Shown here in pieces: positions 6,517 to 14,225 of a stretch of DNA of 42,113 bases (positions are counted from its first letter, which is position 1; every line of letters begins with the position of its first letter). The position numbers and the translations under genes were made by a program. The stretch covers positions 1 through 42,113 of the forward strand of contig JACCRS010000034.1 in NCBI GenBank assembly GCA_013813435.1, read 5' to 3'. The stretch comes from Gemmatimonadales bacterium (GTDB taxonomy: Bacteria; Gemmatimonadota; Gemmatimonadetes; Gemmatimonadales; GWC2-71-9). The notes under the pieces were generated by a model. That model did no database searches, had not been told where the DNA came from, and saw only the letters and a list, made by a program, of their open reading frames with translations.

Positions 6517-8370
6517 ATGACCGACGTCCAGATTCTGTCGCCGGCCGATGCCCCCGGCCGGCGCCCCGGCGCCGCTCGCCAGCAGGCTATCTCGGACTAT
6601 GGCCTCATCGGCGACATGCGGACGGCCGCGCTCGTCGGCGTCGATGGGTCCGTCGACTGGTGTTGCCTGCCACGGTTCGATAGTGGCAGCGTTTTCGCCT
6701 CCCTGCTCGATTCGGAACGCGGTGGCTGCTGGTCCATCCGGCCGGAAGGCAAGTGGACCTCGACCCAGCGCTACCTCCCCCGTACCAACATCCTTGAGAC
6801 CACTTTCCGTACGGACCAGGGAATCGTCAGTGTAACCGACTTCATGCCGGTTGCAGAAGACGGCCAACCATCGGGGGAGCATCCGGAACTTCACCGGCGG
6901 CTGCATTGCACTCGCGGCCGGGTGCGCATGACCATGATATTCATGCCGCGTTTCGAGTACGGCGCCCGAACCACCCGCCTCGATCTGCTTCGTGCCGGCC
7001 TCTTTGCTACCGACCGTACCGACCAGGTGCTCACCCTCTCGAGCGCCAAGGCCTTCGATTGGGCCATCGAACAATCGACCGCCGCCACCCACTTCGAGAT
7101 CGAGAAGGGCGAGCAGCGCTGGCTGGTGCTGCGCTATGACGACGACGACGTTCATCCGGTCGATCGATACGAAAGCGCCCGCAAGCTCGACATCACCGCC
7201 GCCTTCTGGCAGAAGTGGTCGTCCAAGGTGCGTTACAAGGGACCCTTCCGAGGCATGGTGAAGCGTTCAGCGCTGGCTCTTAAGCTGCTCACCCACGCCG
7301 AGACCGGCGCGTTGATTGCTGCGCCAACCACGTCCCTCCCCGAGACGATCGGCGGAGGGCGGAACTGGGACTATCGTTTCGTCTGGCTTCGAGACGCGGC
7401 GTTTACCCTTGCTGCGCTCGATGCTGTCGGCCACTATCGAGAGGCCGACCAGTTCATGCGCTTTCTGAAGAAGGTTTGCCGTCACGAGGGCGGTGGGCAC
7501 CTGCAGATCATGTATGGAATCGACGGGCGACGAGACCTCATTGAGCGCCAGCTCGATCATCTGAGTGGCTACATGGGATCCCGGCCGGTCCGGGTAGGGA
7601 ACGGCGCCGTGGGCCAGCTCCAACTCGATGTGTACGGTGAAGTCATGGAAACGGCCGACATCTGGCGCCGCAACCATGAGATGACCGAAGGCACCTGGCG
7701 GGTGCTGCGCGGCCTCGTCGATTGGGTGAGCAAGAACTGGCATCTCCCCGACTCCAGCATCTGGGAGGTCAGGGGCGAGGTTCGCCACTACGTGTTCAGT
7801 AAGGTGATGAGCTGGGTAGCGTTGGACCGGGGCGTGCAGATGGCGGAAGAGCTGAGCCTTGAATCCGACACCACTGCCTGGCGGACAGCCCGTGACACGC
7901 TCCACGGGGAGATTATGGACCGGGGTTGGAGCGAGGAGCGCCAATCGTTCGTGCAGTCGTATGACGAAAAGGTGCTCGACGCTGCGGCGCTGGCTATTCC
8001 AATGTTCCGGTTTCTGCCCTGGAGCCACCCGCGGGTGCACAGCACTGTCCGCTCGGTGGCCCGAGAGCTAACCACGGTAGACGGGGAACTGGTCTACCGC
8101 TACCGCCAGCCGGATGGACTGGAGGGCGAAGAGGGGGCGTTTTCCATCTGCACCTTCTGGCTGGCGCAAGCCCTGGCCATGATCGGAGACCGGGAGCGAG
8201 CCGATCGGATCTTTCGGCGGATGCTCCGGCATGCCAATCACGTAGGTCTCTACTCCGAAGAGATCGACCCGGCCAGCGGGGTATTTCTGGGTAACTTCCC
8301 GCAGGCCTTTACCCACATCGCGCTGATCAACTGTGCCGCCGCGATGGCTCGGCTGGAGTCCAAAAGCTGA
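6517..8370 (+). CDS. Glycoside hydrolase family 15 protein (glucoamylase/trehalase-like)
   Basis: 617 aa from the ATG at 6517, where the conserved family start follows (ISDYGLIGDMRTAALVGVDGSVDW). The frame is open upstream to 6403 but that part overlaps the divergent lipoprotein gene. The N-terminal beta-sandwich (to about residue 250) is followed by an (alpha/alpha)6 barrel. Barrel signatures are GGRNWDYRFVWLRDA (about 278), the IWEVRGEVRHYVFSKVMSW segment with the usual general-acid Glu (about 414-417), and the EEIDPASGVFLGNFPQAFTHI segment with the second catalytic Glu (about 581). No signal peptide, so probably cytosolic. It would release glucose from the non-reducing end of alpha-glucans or split trehalose. 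The stop is only 7 bp from the stop of the convergent Lys-rich gene. Confidence 0.93.
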   Translation: MTDVQILSPADAPGRRPGAARQQAISDYGLIGDMRTAALVGVDGSVDWCCLPRFDSGSVFASLLDSERGGCWSIRPEGKWTSTQRYLPRTNILETTFRTDQGIVSVTDFMPVAEDGQPSGEHPELHRRLHCTRGRVRMTMIFMPRFEYGARTTRLDLLRAGLFATDRTDQVLTLSSAKAFDWAIEQSTAATHFEIEKGEQRWLVLRYDDDDVHPVDRYESARKLDITAAFWQKWSSKVRYKGPFRGMVKRSALALKLLTHAETGALIAAPTTSLPETIGGGRNWDYRFVWLRDAAFTLAALDAVGHYREADQFMRFLKKVCRHEGGGHLQIMYGIDGRRDLIERQLDHLSGYMGSRPVRVGNGAVGQLQLDVYGEVMETADIWRRNHEMTEGTWRVLRGLVDWVSKNWHLPDSSIWEVRGEVRHYVFSKVMSWVALDRGVQMAEELSLESDTTAWRTARDTLHGEIMDRGWSEERQSFVQSYDEKVLDAAALAIPMFRFLPWSHPRVHSTVRSVARELTTVDGELVYRYRQPDGLEGEEGAFSICTFWLAQALAMIGDRERADRIFRRMLRHANHVGLYSEEIDPASGVFLGNFPQAFTHIALINCAAAMARLESKS

Positions 8371-8377
8371 TCTTACC

Positions 8378-8833
8378 CTAGCGCCGCCGGCTCCCCTTTT
8401 TCGCGCGCCCGCGCGATGCTGACTTCGATGTTCCCTTCCGCCGTGAGGATTTGACGCGCTTTGCGCCCCGCCGGGTACTCTTCTTAGCCGATTTCCGTCC
8501 CGTGCTTCTGCCGGAGGAAGCTCTCCGTGCCGACTTTTTACTGCTTTTCTTGGCGGACTTCTTGGCGGAGCGCTTGGTGGACTTTTTGGCGGATCTCTTG
8601 GCGGACTTCTTGGCGGATCTGCTGCCGGACTTCTTGGCAGATTTCCGGGCGCCCCCCTTCTTGGCCGTCTTTCTTCGGGGACGCGCGGTCCGGGTACGGC
8701 TCGCCGGCTCGTCGCCGTCGTCAAATGACGATTGTGAGGATGTGGGGGATGAAGAAGGGGTGTTCTCCATCGGCAGCGGATCCATCCATCCAGAGCCCGA
8801 CCAGCCCATCTCCAGATTATGAAGCTCGGCCAT
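8378..8833 (-). CDS. Histone H1-like Lys/Ser/Ala-rich protein
   Basis: 151 aa from the ATG at 8833, which has GGGAGG about 7 nt upstream; an in-frame ATG at 8866 is less likely. The first ~45 residues are acidic and Ser-rich (SSSPTSSQSSFDDGDEP). The rest is a strongly basic, low-complexity tail of S-A-K-K / S-A-K-R tetrads, then R/S/K-rich sequence ending GSRRR. Such tails are found in bacterial H1-like proteins (Chlamydia Hc1/Hc2, AlgP-type) and bind DNA by charge. It should therefore associate with the nucleoid and compact DNA, but this rests on composition alone. Repeat number may vary between strains because the coding DNA is itself repetitive. Confidence 0.75.
   Translation of the reverse strand: MAELHNLEMGWSGSGWMDPLPMENTPSSSPTSSQSSFDDGDEPASRTRTARPRRKTAKKGGARKSAKKSGSRSAKKSAKRSAKKSTKRSAKKSAKKSSKKSARRASSGRSTGRKSAKKSTRRGAKRVKSSRRKGTSKSASRGRAKKGSRRR
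8548..8644. repeat. Tandem 12-bp coding repeat (SAKK tetrads)
   Basis: On the plus strand the unit resembles cttggcggactt and recurs about eight times with drift. It encodes the S-A-K-(K/R) tetrads of the Lys-rich protein on the minus strand. It is a candidate site of slippage-driven length change. Confidence 0.7.
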
Positions 8834-8985
8834 CTTCGATCCCTCCCAGCACATGTGCGGCGCCACCCGCCGCCGGTATAGAGGCGCGCCTGCGCCTGCC
8901 GGTGATCACCCATAAAACATGCACTTCGTCGACACTTGTGCAAGGCACCGGCTCAGCCCACGGCACCTGCGGCAGGACTTTCCGG

Positions 8986-8994
8986 TGCTATAAT
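8986..8994 (+). promoter_or_regulatory. Extended -10 promoter of the Ig/propeller gene
   Basis: TGCTATAAT is a perfect extended -10 (TGn plus TATAAT) 35 bp before the GTG at 9030. No convincing -35 is seen, which fits an extended -10 promoter. The start point would be near 9001. Confidence 0.6.
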
Positions 8995-9029
8995 TCCCGA
9001 TCTCCCCTTTTTCAGGAATCGACTGGCCG

Positions 9030-11270
9030 GTGAAAGCCGCATGTAAACACCGGGCCCGTAACCGCCCTGGTCTGCTGCCATGGTTTCCGGCATATCTCCT
9101 TGGGGGCTTCTTAGCCCCCCTTTCCCAGGCGGCCGGCATCCAGGCCCAAAGTATCTCGGAGATCCAGGTAACGCCGGAAACCATGACCCTGGGGGCGGGC
9201 CAGAAGCAGGCGCTTTTCGCCGCGGCGTTCGATGTAAGAGGCAACCTCATTGCCTCGGCCAAATTCACGTTTTGGAGCTCTGACTCCCTGATTGCCAGGG
9301 TCCGGAAGGACGGAACTGTGCTGGGGATAACTCCGGGCCTGGCCAAGATCGAGGCGCGGTCCCAGGGCAGACGTGCTTCAATGGCCGTTCTGATTACCGG
9401 TACCGCCCCCGGAGATCTGGTCGGTGCGCGCGCGGCATCCGTCTCACTTTTGACCCTCGAACCATCGTCTGCGAAGCTGTACCCCGGCGAAAGCATGCGA
9501 ATCAAACCGCTCGCGGAGCGAGGGGACGGAACACCCACTCTGGTAGGCCGGGTCTCCTGGAAAGTCATAAACCCGGAAATTGCCGCTGTTGATACCGGCG
9601 GCGTCGTCACCGGACTGTCGCCGGGACGCACGGTGGTCCAGGTCTCCACCCGCAATCGCCTGATGGCAACTCTTCCGGTAGAGGTGTCCCAGCCCGACTT
9701 TGTGCTGTCACAGAACAGCATGATGCTCGCGCCGGCGGATGCCGACACCATCCGCGCCATCGTGCCCACCCAGGGAAACCGGGAGATACGTGGCCTGGTT
9801 CATTGGCGCTCGACCGACACCACTGTAGCTGTTGTCGGCACCTCGGGCGGTGTGCGCGCGATTGCCCCCGGGCAGGCGGAGATCATTGCGGCTGGGTTCT
9901 CCCAGGAACGCCGTGCCACTGTAACGGTACACCAGCTTCCCGAGGCTCTGGTGGTGTCTCCTCATCACAGCGGGGGTCCGATCCAGGTCCCGCTGCGGGC
10001 TACCCGTAGGTTTACCGCGGCCGCCGAAGCAGCGGACTCCACTCCTATTCCGGAGGCGCGGATCGCGTGGGAGCTGAGCGACACGGCCCTGGCAACGTTC
10101 GACCGCCGAACCGGGGTGCTGACCCCTAAAGCCCTGGGCACCGTTACGCTCATGGCCCGATTGGCCGGAATACAGCCTGCAGTCTGGACCATCCAGATCA
10201 TTCCAGGGGATTTCGATCTGCAGCCTGCTCGCGCGGGCATCCCTGCCGGGCGGCGCATCGCCCTTGCCGCCCTCCTCAAGGATGCCCAGGAAACACCCCG
10301 GACTCGGGCGGCAGGAGTGCGTTGGAGCTCGGACCGCCCCGATATCGCTGTCGTCCGAGACGGGGTAGTCGAAGGAATTGCTCCCGGACGGGCCATCATC
10401 ACCGCCACGACACCCTGGGGAAAGAGCGCCCAGGCAGATGTGTTCGTGGTGGGAGACCTGCTGCTCGCTTCGAACCGGGGAGGAAACTTCGGGATCTATC
10501 AGCTGCGGTCTGCCAGCCCGACGAGTCTGATCCCCGTGCTCCAGGACAGCGCCAGGAATATCCAGGCCGTGCTCTCGCCGGATCGCACCCGCATCGCTTT
10601 CAGTTCGAACCGCAGTGGAAGCTTCGACCTTTTTATCATGGATGCGGATGGGCGGAACCTTCGGCGGATGACGGCAGACTCGGCCGACGAGGGCAACCCG
10701 GTCTGGACATCGGACGGAGCTCAGATCGTTTACACGTCGACCCGGGGCGCGGCGACGCAGATCGCCATCATTCCGGCCGAGGGCGGGGAGAGCCGCCAGC
10801 TCACGACTACCTCGGCGGGGAATCACTCGCCGTCGATCTCGCCAGACAGCCGGAACATTGTGTTCATCTCGGCCCGAGACGGCAATCAGGAGATCTATGC
10901 GATGGACCTCGACGGGAGCAACCAGCGGCGGCTCACAAAAACGCCGCTGCGTGAATCCAGTCCGCGGTTCTACCGCAATGGAGACGTCGGGTATGTGGTG
11001 GAGCGGGGCGGCCGGTCCAGGGGCTCAAAGGTCATGCGCCTGCCGTGGGGCGGGACGGCCGCTATTCCGGTATTGCAGACCGAGTATCCGGTTCCCGCTC
11101 TCGCGATCTCACGCGAGGGAGACCGTCTGGCCTACGTGGTGGGTAGAATCACCGACGCAACCAAAGGCCGGGTGGAATTCAGCCTCTTCCTGCAATCCAC
11201 AGCGCCGGGCAGCCCGTCTGTCGCGGTTCCGCTCAATAGGGACGAACAGATTCTGAGTCCATCGTTCTGA
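9030..11270 (+). CDS. Exported protein: five bacterial Ig-like (Big_2) domains plus TolB-like propeller
   Basis: 746 aa from a GTG start; AGGAA lies about 12 nt upstream and an extended -10 promoter further up. A signal peptide covers about residues 1-40 (basic start, then LLGGFLAPLSQAAGIQAQ). Five Ig-like repeats of ~85 aa follow (about 42-470), each with a W-S-S/D-x-x-x-A-x-V core and a G-x-x-x-G-x-A/T-x-I strand typical of Big_2. From about residue 475 come TolB/WD40-like blades with the signatures LSPDRTRIAFSSNRSGSFDLF, WTSDGAQIVYTSTRG, ISPDSRNIVFISARDGNQEIY. This kind of protein works in the periplasm or at the cell surface in protein or glycan contacts; no enzyme site is seen. It ends 13 bp before the MDR gene and may lead that operon. 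Confidence 0.85.
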   Translation: MKAACKHRARNRPGLLPWFPAYLLGGFLAPLSQAAGIQAQSISEIQVTPETMTLGAGQKQALFAAAFDVRGNLIASAKFTFWSSDSLIARVRKDGTVLGITPGLAKIEARSQGRRASMAVLITGTAPGDLVGARAASVSLLTLEPSSAKLYPGESMRIKPLAERGDGTPTLVGRVSWKVINPEIAAVDTGGVVTGLSPGRTVVQVSTRNRLMATLPVEVSQPDFVLSQNSMMLAPADADTIRAIVPTQGNREIRGLVHWRSTDTTVAVVGTSGGVRAIAPGQAEIIAAGFSQERRATVTVHQLPEALVVSPHHSGGPIQVPLRATRRFTAAAEAADSTPIPEARIAWELSDTALATFDRRTGVLTPKALGTVTLMARLAGIQPAVWTIQIIPGDFDLQPARAGIPAGRRIALAALLKDAQETPRTRAAGVRWSSDRPDIAVVRDGVVEGIAPGRAIITATTPWGKSAQADVFVVGDLLLASNRGGNFGIYQLRSASPTSLIPVLQDSARNIQAVLSPDRTRIAFSSNRSGSFDLFIMDADGRNLRRMTADSADEGNPVWTSDGAQIVYTSTRGAATQIAIIPAEGGESRQLTTTSAGNHSPSISPDSRNIVFISARDGNQEIYAMDLDGSNQRRLTKTPLRESSPRFYRNGDVGYVVERGGRSRGSKVMRLPWGGTAAIPVLQTEYPVPALAISREGDRLAYVVGRITDATKGRVEFSLFLQSTAPGSPSVAVPLNRDEQILSPSF

Positions 11271-11283
11271 CGCGTCCAGGCAG

Positions 11284-12321
11284 ATGAAGGCGCTGACCCT
11301 GGCCGGTACCGGTGGCATCGAGCAACTCGGCGTACAGGAGCTGCCTGACCCCGCCATCCAAAAACCCGATGATGTAACCGTCCAAGTCCACGCAGCAGCC
11401 CTCAACCGGCTGGATCTTTTCGTGGCCACCGGCCTCCCGAGATCCGGTCTGACCTTTCCGCATGTCGTGGGTTCCGACGGGGCCGGTGTGGTGCACCGGG
11501 TAGGTTCGGCGGTTCGCCAGTTCAAGCCTGGCGACCGGGTGATGATCAACCCGGCTCTCTCCTGTGGCGAGTGCCCGGTTTGTCTCGAGGGAGAGGACTC
11601 CCTTTGCGCGAGCTTAAAGGTGCTGGGAGAACATCGGGCCGGGACAGTTGCCCAGTACATCGTTGTCCCGGCGCGGAACCTGGCTGCCGTTCCGGCGAAC
11701 ATGCCCTGGCCCCAGGCCGCCGCGTTCTCCCTGGCCACACTCACGGCGTGGCGCATGTTAACGACTCGCGCCCGTCTGCGGGCGGACGAGACAGTGCTGA
11801 TCTGGGGCATCGGTGGAGGGGTCGCGATTGCTGCTCTTCAAATCGTAAAATTGATCGGTGGTCGCACTATAGTCACCAGCGGCTCGGACGCTAAACTAGA
11901 CGTGGCGCTGAATCTCGGTGCCGACATCGTGCTCAACCACCAGCGGATGGACATTCGATCCGAGGTCCGGCGACAAACAGCCGGGCGCGGCGCGGACGTG
12001 GTGGTAGACAGCGTGGGCGAGCAGAGCTGGCCGGCTTCGCTCGGATCTCTCCGCAGAGGCGGGCGTCTCGTCGTCTGTGGCGCCACGACGGGGCCCATGG
12101 TTTCACTCGATCTCCGCCGCCTCTTCTGGCATGGGTGGAGCATTCTCGGATCGACGCTGGGCAGCCTCCAGGAGTACGCCGAGATCGTGCGCCATGCGGC
12201 GGAAGGGCGCCTGTGGCCGGTTATCGACCGGGTAGTCCCGCTCGCAGAAGCCCCTGCAGCTTACGAGCGCTTGCAACGGGGAGAGCAGGTCGGCAAACTC
12301 GTGATCGAGGTGGCACAGTGA
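11284..12321 (+). CDS. Zinc-type MDR oxidoreductase (quinone oxidoreductase/alcohol dehydrogenase-like)
   Basis: 345 aa, normal for the medium-chain dehydrogenase/reductase family. The structural-zinc lobe is intact (CGECPVCLEGEDSLC, C-x2-C-x2-C-x7-C). The Rossmann NAD(P) motif is GIGGGVA (about 179-185). The usual catalytic-zinc ligands are not: the GHE motif is GSD (VVGSDGAGVV) and the N-terminal Cys position reads NRLDL. It probably uses NAD(P)H without catalytic zinc, as in quinone oxidoreductases or enoyl reductases. The substrate is unknown. The stop overlaps the start of the next gene by 4 bp (GTGA), so the two are translationally coupled. Confidence 0.88.
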   Translation: MKALTLAGTGGIEQLGVQELPDPAIQKPDDVTVQVHAAALNRLDLFVATGLPRSGLTFPHVVGSDGAGVVHRVGSAVRQFKPGDRVMINPALSCGECPVCLEGEDSLCASLKVLGEHRAGTVAQYIVVPARNLAAVPANMPWPQAAAFSLATLTAWRMLTTRARLRADETVLIWGIGGGVAIAALQIVKLIGGRTIVTSGSDAKLDVALNLGADIVLNHQRMDIRSEVRRQTAGRGADVVVDSVGEQSWPASLGSLRRGGRLVVCGATTGPMVSLDLRRLFWHGWSILGSTLGSLQEYAEIVRHAAEGRLWPVIDRVVPLAEAPAAYERLQRGEQVGKLVIEVAQ

Positions 12322-13043
12322 ACGAACTCTGGGAACGAATCCTCATTGGTGGCGAACAGATCGGAAACGTGCTCCCGGCCCTGATAGGTGCGGCTGTTAT
12401 CCTGCTCACCGGTTACTTCCTCGCGCTCCAGATTCAACGCTGGGCGGATGATACCCTCAAGCGCATGGACTTCAATCGCATGGCCAGCGCCGGAGGGCTG
12501 GATCAGGCAGTGGTCCGCGCGGGCTCGCGGCTCGATCCGGTGCGGGCGCTGACGAAGCTCCTGTTCTGGCTGGTAATGCTGGTGGTGATCCTGCTTGCCA
12601 GCACCGCTTTGGGCCTCGAGAGCATCAACGAGATGTTCGGTGTAATGCTCGCCTTCATCCCCACGCTGATAGCCGGAATCGTCATCGTGATTCTCGGGAT
12701 TATCGTTGGCGAATTCGTCCGAGGTTTGATCGTCGCGTCGGCCGGCGGAGTGGCCGGTGTGCCGACGGTGGCGAAGCTGGCCAAGGGTGCTGTGATCCTG
12801 ATATCCCTATTCATGGCACTGCAACAGGTGGGCGTGGCGGAGGAAATCGTAACAGCCGCGTTCACCCTGATCCTCGGCGCCGCGGCGCTGGCAGTCGGCC
12901 TCGCATTCGGACTGGGGAACCGGGATCTCGCCGGTGAGATAACGCGTCGCTGGTATGAGCAGGGCCAGCGGCAGGACCGCCGGACCGCGGATCGGGAAGG
13001 GCCCAACGTGCCGCCCGGAGGCGACCCGCCAATATTGGATTAG
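12318..13043 (+). CDS. Small multi-pass membrane protein with conserved TM helices (CmpX/MscS-related)
   Basis: 241 aa from a GTG that overlaps the MDR stop (GTGA). About five hydrophobic segments are visible: ALIGAAVILLTGYFLAL, LLFWLVMLVVILLAS, FIPTLIAGIVIVILGIIVG, AVILISLFMAL and TLILGAAALAVGLAFGLG. The ending AFGLGNRDLAGEITRRWYE resembles the pore-helix edge in small MscS-like 'conserved TM helix' (CmpX type) proteins. No cytoplasmic MscS beta domain follows, so a full mechanosensitive channel is not claimed. The tail is hydrophilic and Pro/Arg-rich. It would sit in the inner membrane. Confidence 0.78.
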   Translation: MNELWERILIGGEQIGNVLPALIGAAVILLTGYFLALQIQRWADDTLKRMDFNRMASAGGLDQAVVRAGSRLDPVRALTKLLFWLVMLVVILLASTALGLESINEMFGVMLAFIPTLIAGIVIVILGIIVGEFVRGLIVASAGGVAGVPTVAKLAKGAVILISLFMALQQVGVAEEIVTAAFTLILGAAALAVGLAFGLGNRDLAGEITRRWYEQGQRQDRRTADREGPNVPPGGDPPILD

Positions 13044-13078
13044 CTTTGTGGTCCTTCGCTTTGCTCAGGATGACAGTT
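13044..13078. repeat. Short dispersed-repeat-like sequence between convergent genes
   Basis: The 35-bp gap holds TCCTTCGCTTTGCTCAGGA followed by tgaca, an imperfect inverted repeat (TCCT/AGGA plus GC/GC). I remember closely similar TTCGCT(T)CGCTCAGGATGACA sequences as dispersed intergenic elements in several phyla. It separates two convergent stops and could act as a weak bidirectional terminator. Confidence 0.45.
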
Positions 13079-14185
13079 CTACTGCAGCCTGAACCGCCCT
13101 ACCGTTCGCTTTGCACCCTCGCCCTTGATGGACGCGTAAACCGCGCCCTCGGCGCCGAATCCGGCAAGAGCGGCGCCGGCGGGAAAGGTGACTTCCCGCC
13201 GCCACTTGCCCTGCCGGTCCACAATATCGTACACCAGAGCGGCGTCCTCGCGAGCCCGGGGACGCTGGAGCCAGACCTCCCCATTGGGCCGGCCCAGGGC
13301 AAAATCAAACGGCGGCTTGGTCTTCGCAAAGGGATAGTCGATGCGTAGATCCTGAGGCATCCCGAACTGCTTGCCCTGCTCGCGAACCTGAGCAAGCACC
13401 CGGTCTTTGTCGGCCTGAGTCACCGGAAGTTTGGTGTATTTGCGCGACTGACCCCGGCGCCAAGCCCCTCCCGGAGCGCGCCAGTCGACCCGGTTTCCGT
13501 GCCCCCGTGCCACCCATGCAGTTCCATCCGGCAGGACACCGAAGTGATCGTTGGGAGCGAAGACTGTCGCGGCTTGCTGCACCTGGTCGCCGAAGGACGC
13601 GTCACCGTATTCCGGGGCCGCCAATTGAGCGATGGTGTCGACCACACCGCTTCTCAACGCGATTCGAAGCACCGGTATGCTGTCGGGTCTCAGGGAGCGG
13701 CCCGGATCGCCGCCGCCCAGGATCGCCTGGTAGTCGATCTTATAGCCATGTCCTACGGTGTCGTACAGGAGCACCGGGGTCTGTCCGGAGACCGGCGAGA
13801 TGGGGAGAACATCGATGGGTCGTCCCCGCTCGTTCCATCGAGTTGTCCGGATAGCGCCGAAATCCACTAGCGCCACAGTATCGCCCGCCAGATGCGCTAC
13901 CCAGCCCGGGAACCGGTATTCGCCGGCGGGGGCGCCCACCGCGAGAGAGTCGACCCGCCTGCCCAGGGTGTCCACTCTGCCCGTCTTGAGATCCGCGCGA
14001 AGGAAGAGCTTGTCTTTGGTATCCGTGAAGACCACATGCCCGTCCTTCAACTCCACCACATTACTGAGTGTACCGTACCAGGCGGGCAGCTTTGTCTCCA
14101 GCCGCAGGCCGATCTGACTCTCCGCGCGATTGCAGGCCGCCGCGGTGGCCAGGACGAATGTGGGAATGGCGTATACAAGCCTCAT
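13079..14185 (-). CDS. Beta-propeller-like lipoprotein, paralog of its upstream neighbour
   Basis: 368 aa from the ATG at 14185, which starts a short lipoprotein-like signal (FVLATAAAC, Cys18); the longer frame to 14356 adds a non-signal leader overlapping the neighbour. The mature protein has repeated propeller-like strand blocks: VVELKDGHVVFTDT, GWVAHLAGDTVALVDFG, FGVLPDGTAWVARG, RPNGEVWLQRPR. It shares RVDWRAPGGAW, a KPPF segment and a V-x-D-R-Q-G-K-W/L block with the next gene, so the two are tandem paralogs. It resembles six-bladed propeller (NHL-type) exported proteins that are numerous in such genomes. Binding partner unknown. The gap to the upstream paralog is 40 bp, so both are likely cotranscribed. 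Confidence 0.75.
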   Translation of the reverse strand: MRLVYAIPTFVLATAAACNRAESQIGLRLETKLPAWYGTLSNVVELKDGHVVFTDTKDKLFLRADLKTGRVDTLGRRVDSLAVGAPAGEYRFPGWVAHLAGDTVALVDFGAIRTTRWNERGRPIDVLPISPVSGQTPVLLYDTVGHGYKIDYQAILGGGDPGRSLRPDSIPVLRIALRSGVVDTIAQLAAPEYGDASFGDQVQQAATVFAPNDHFGVLPDGTAWVARGHGNRVDWRAPGGAWRRGQSRKYTKLPVTQADKDRVLAQVREQGKQFGMPQDLRIDYPFAKTKPPFDFALGRPNGEVWLQRPRAREDAALVYDIVDRQGKWRREVTFPAGAALAGFGAEGAVYASIKGEGAKRTVGRFRLQ

Positions 14186-14225
14186 TGGCAACAGTCCCGG
14201 GCTGATCGCAAGAAAAGGAGGAGCG

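Noticed and set aside
8548-8644. Repeat array resembling CRISPR
   Set aside because: Unit of 12 bp, no spacers, and in phase with a coding sequence (SAKK tetrads).
9708-10826. 372-aa minus-strand frame
   Set aside because: Antisense to the Ig/propeller gene, with no recognisable features.
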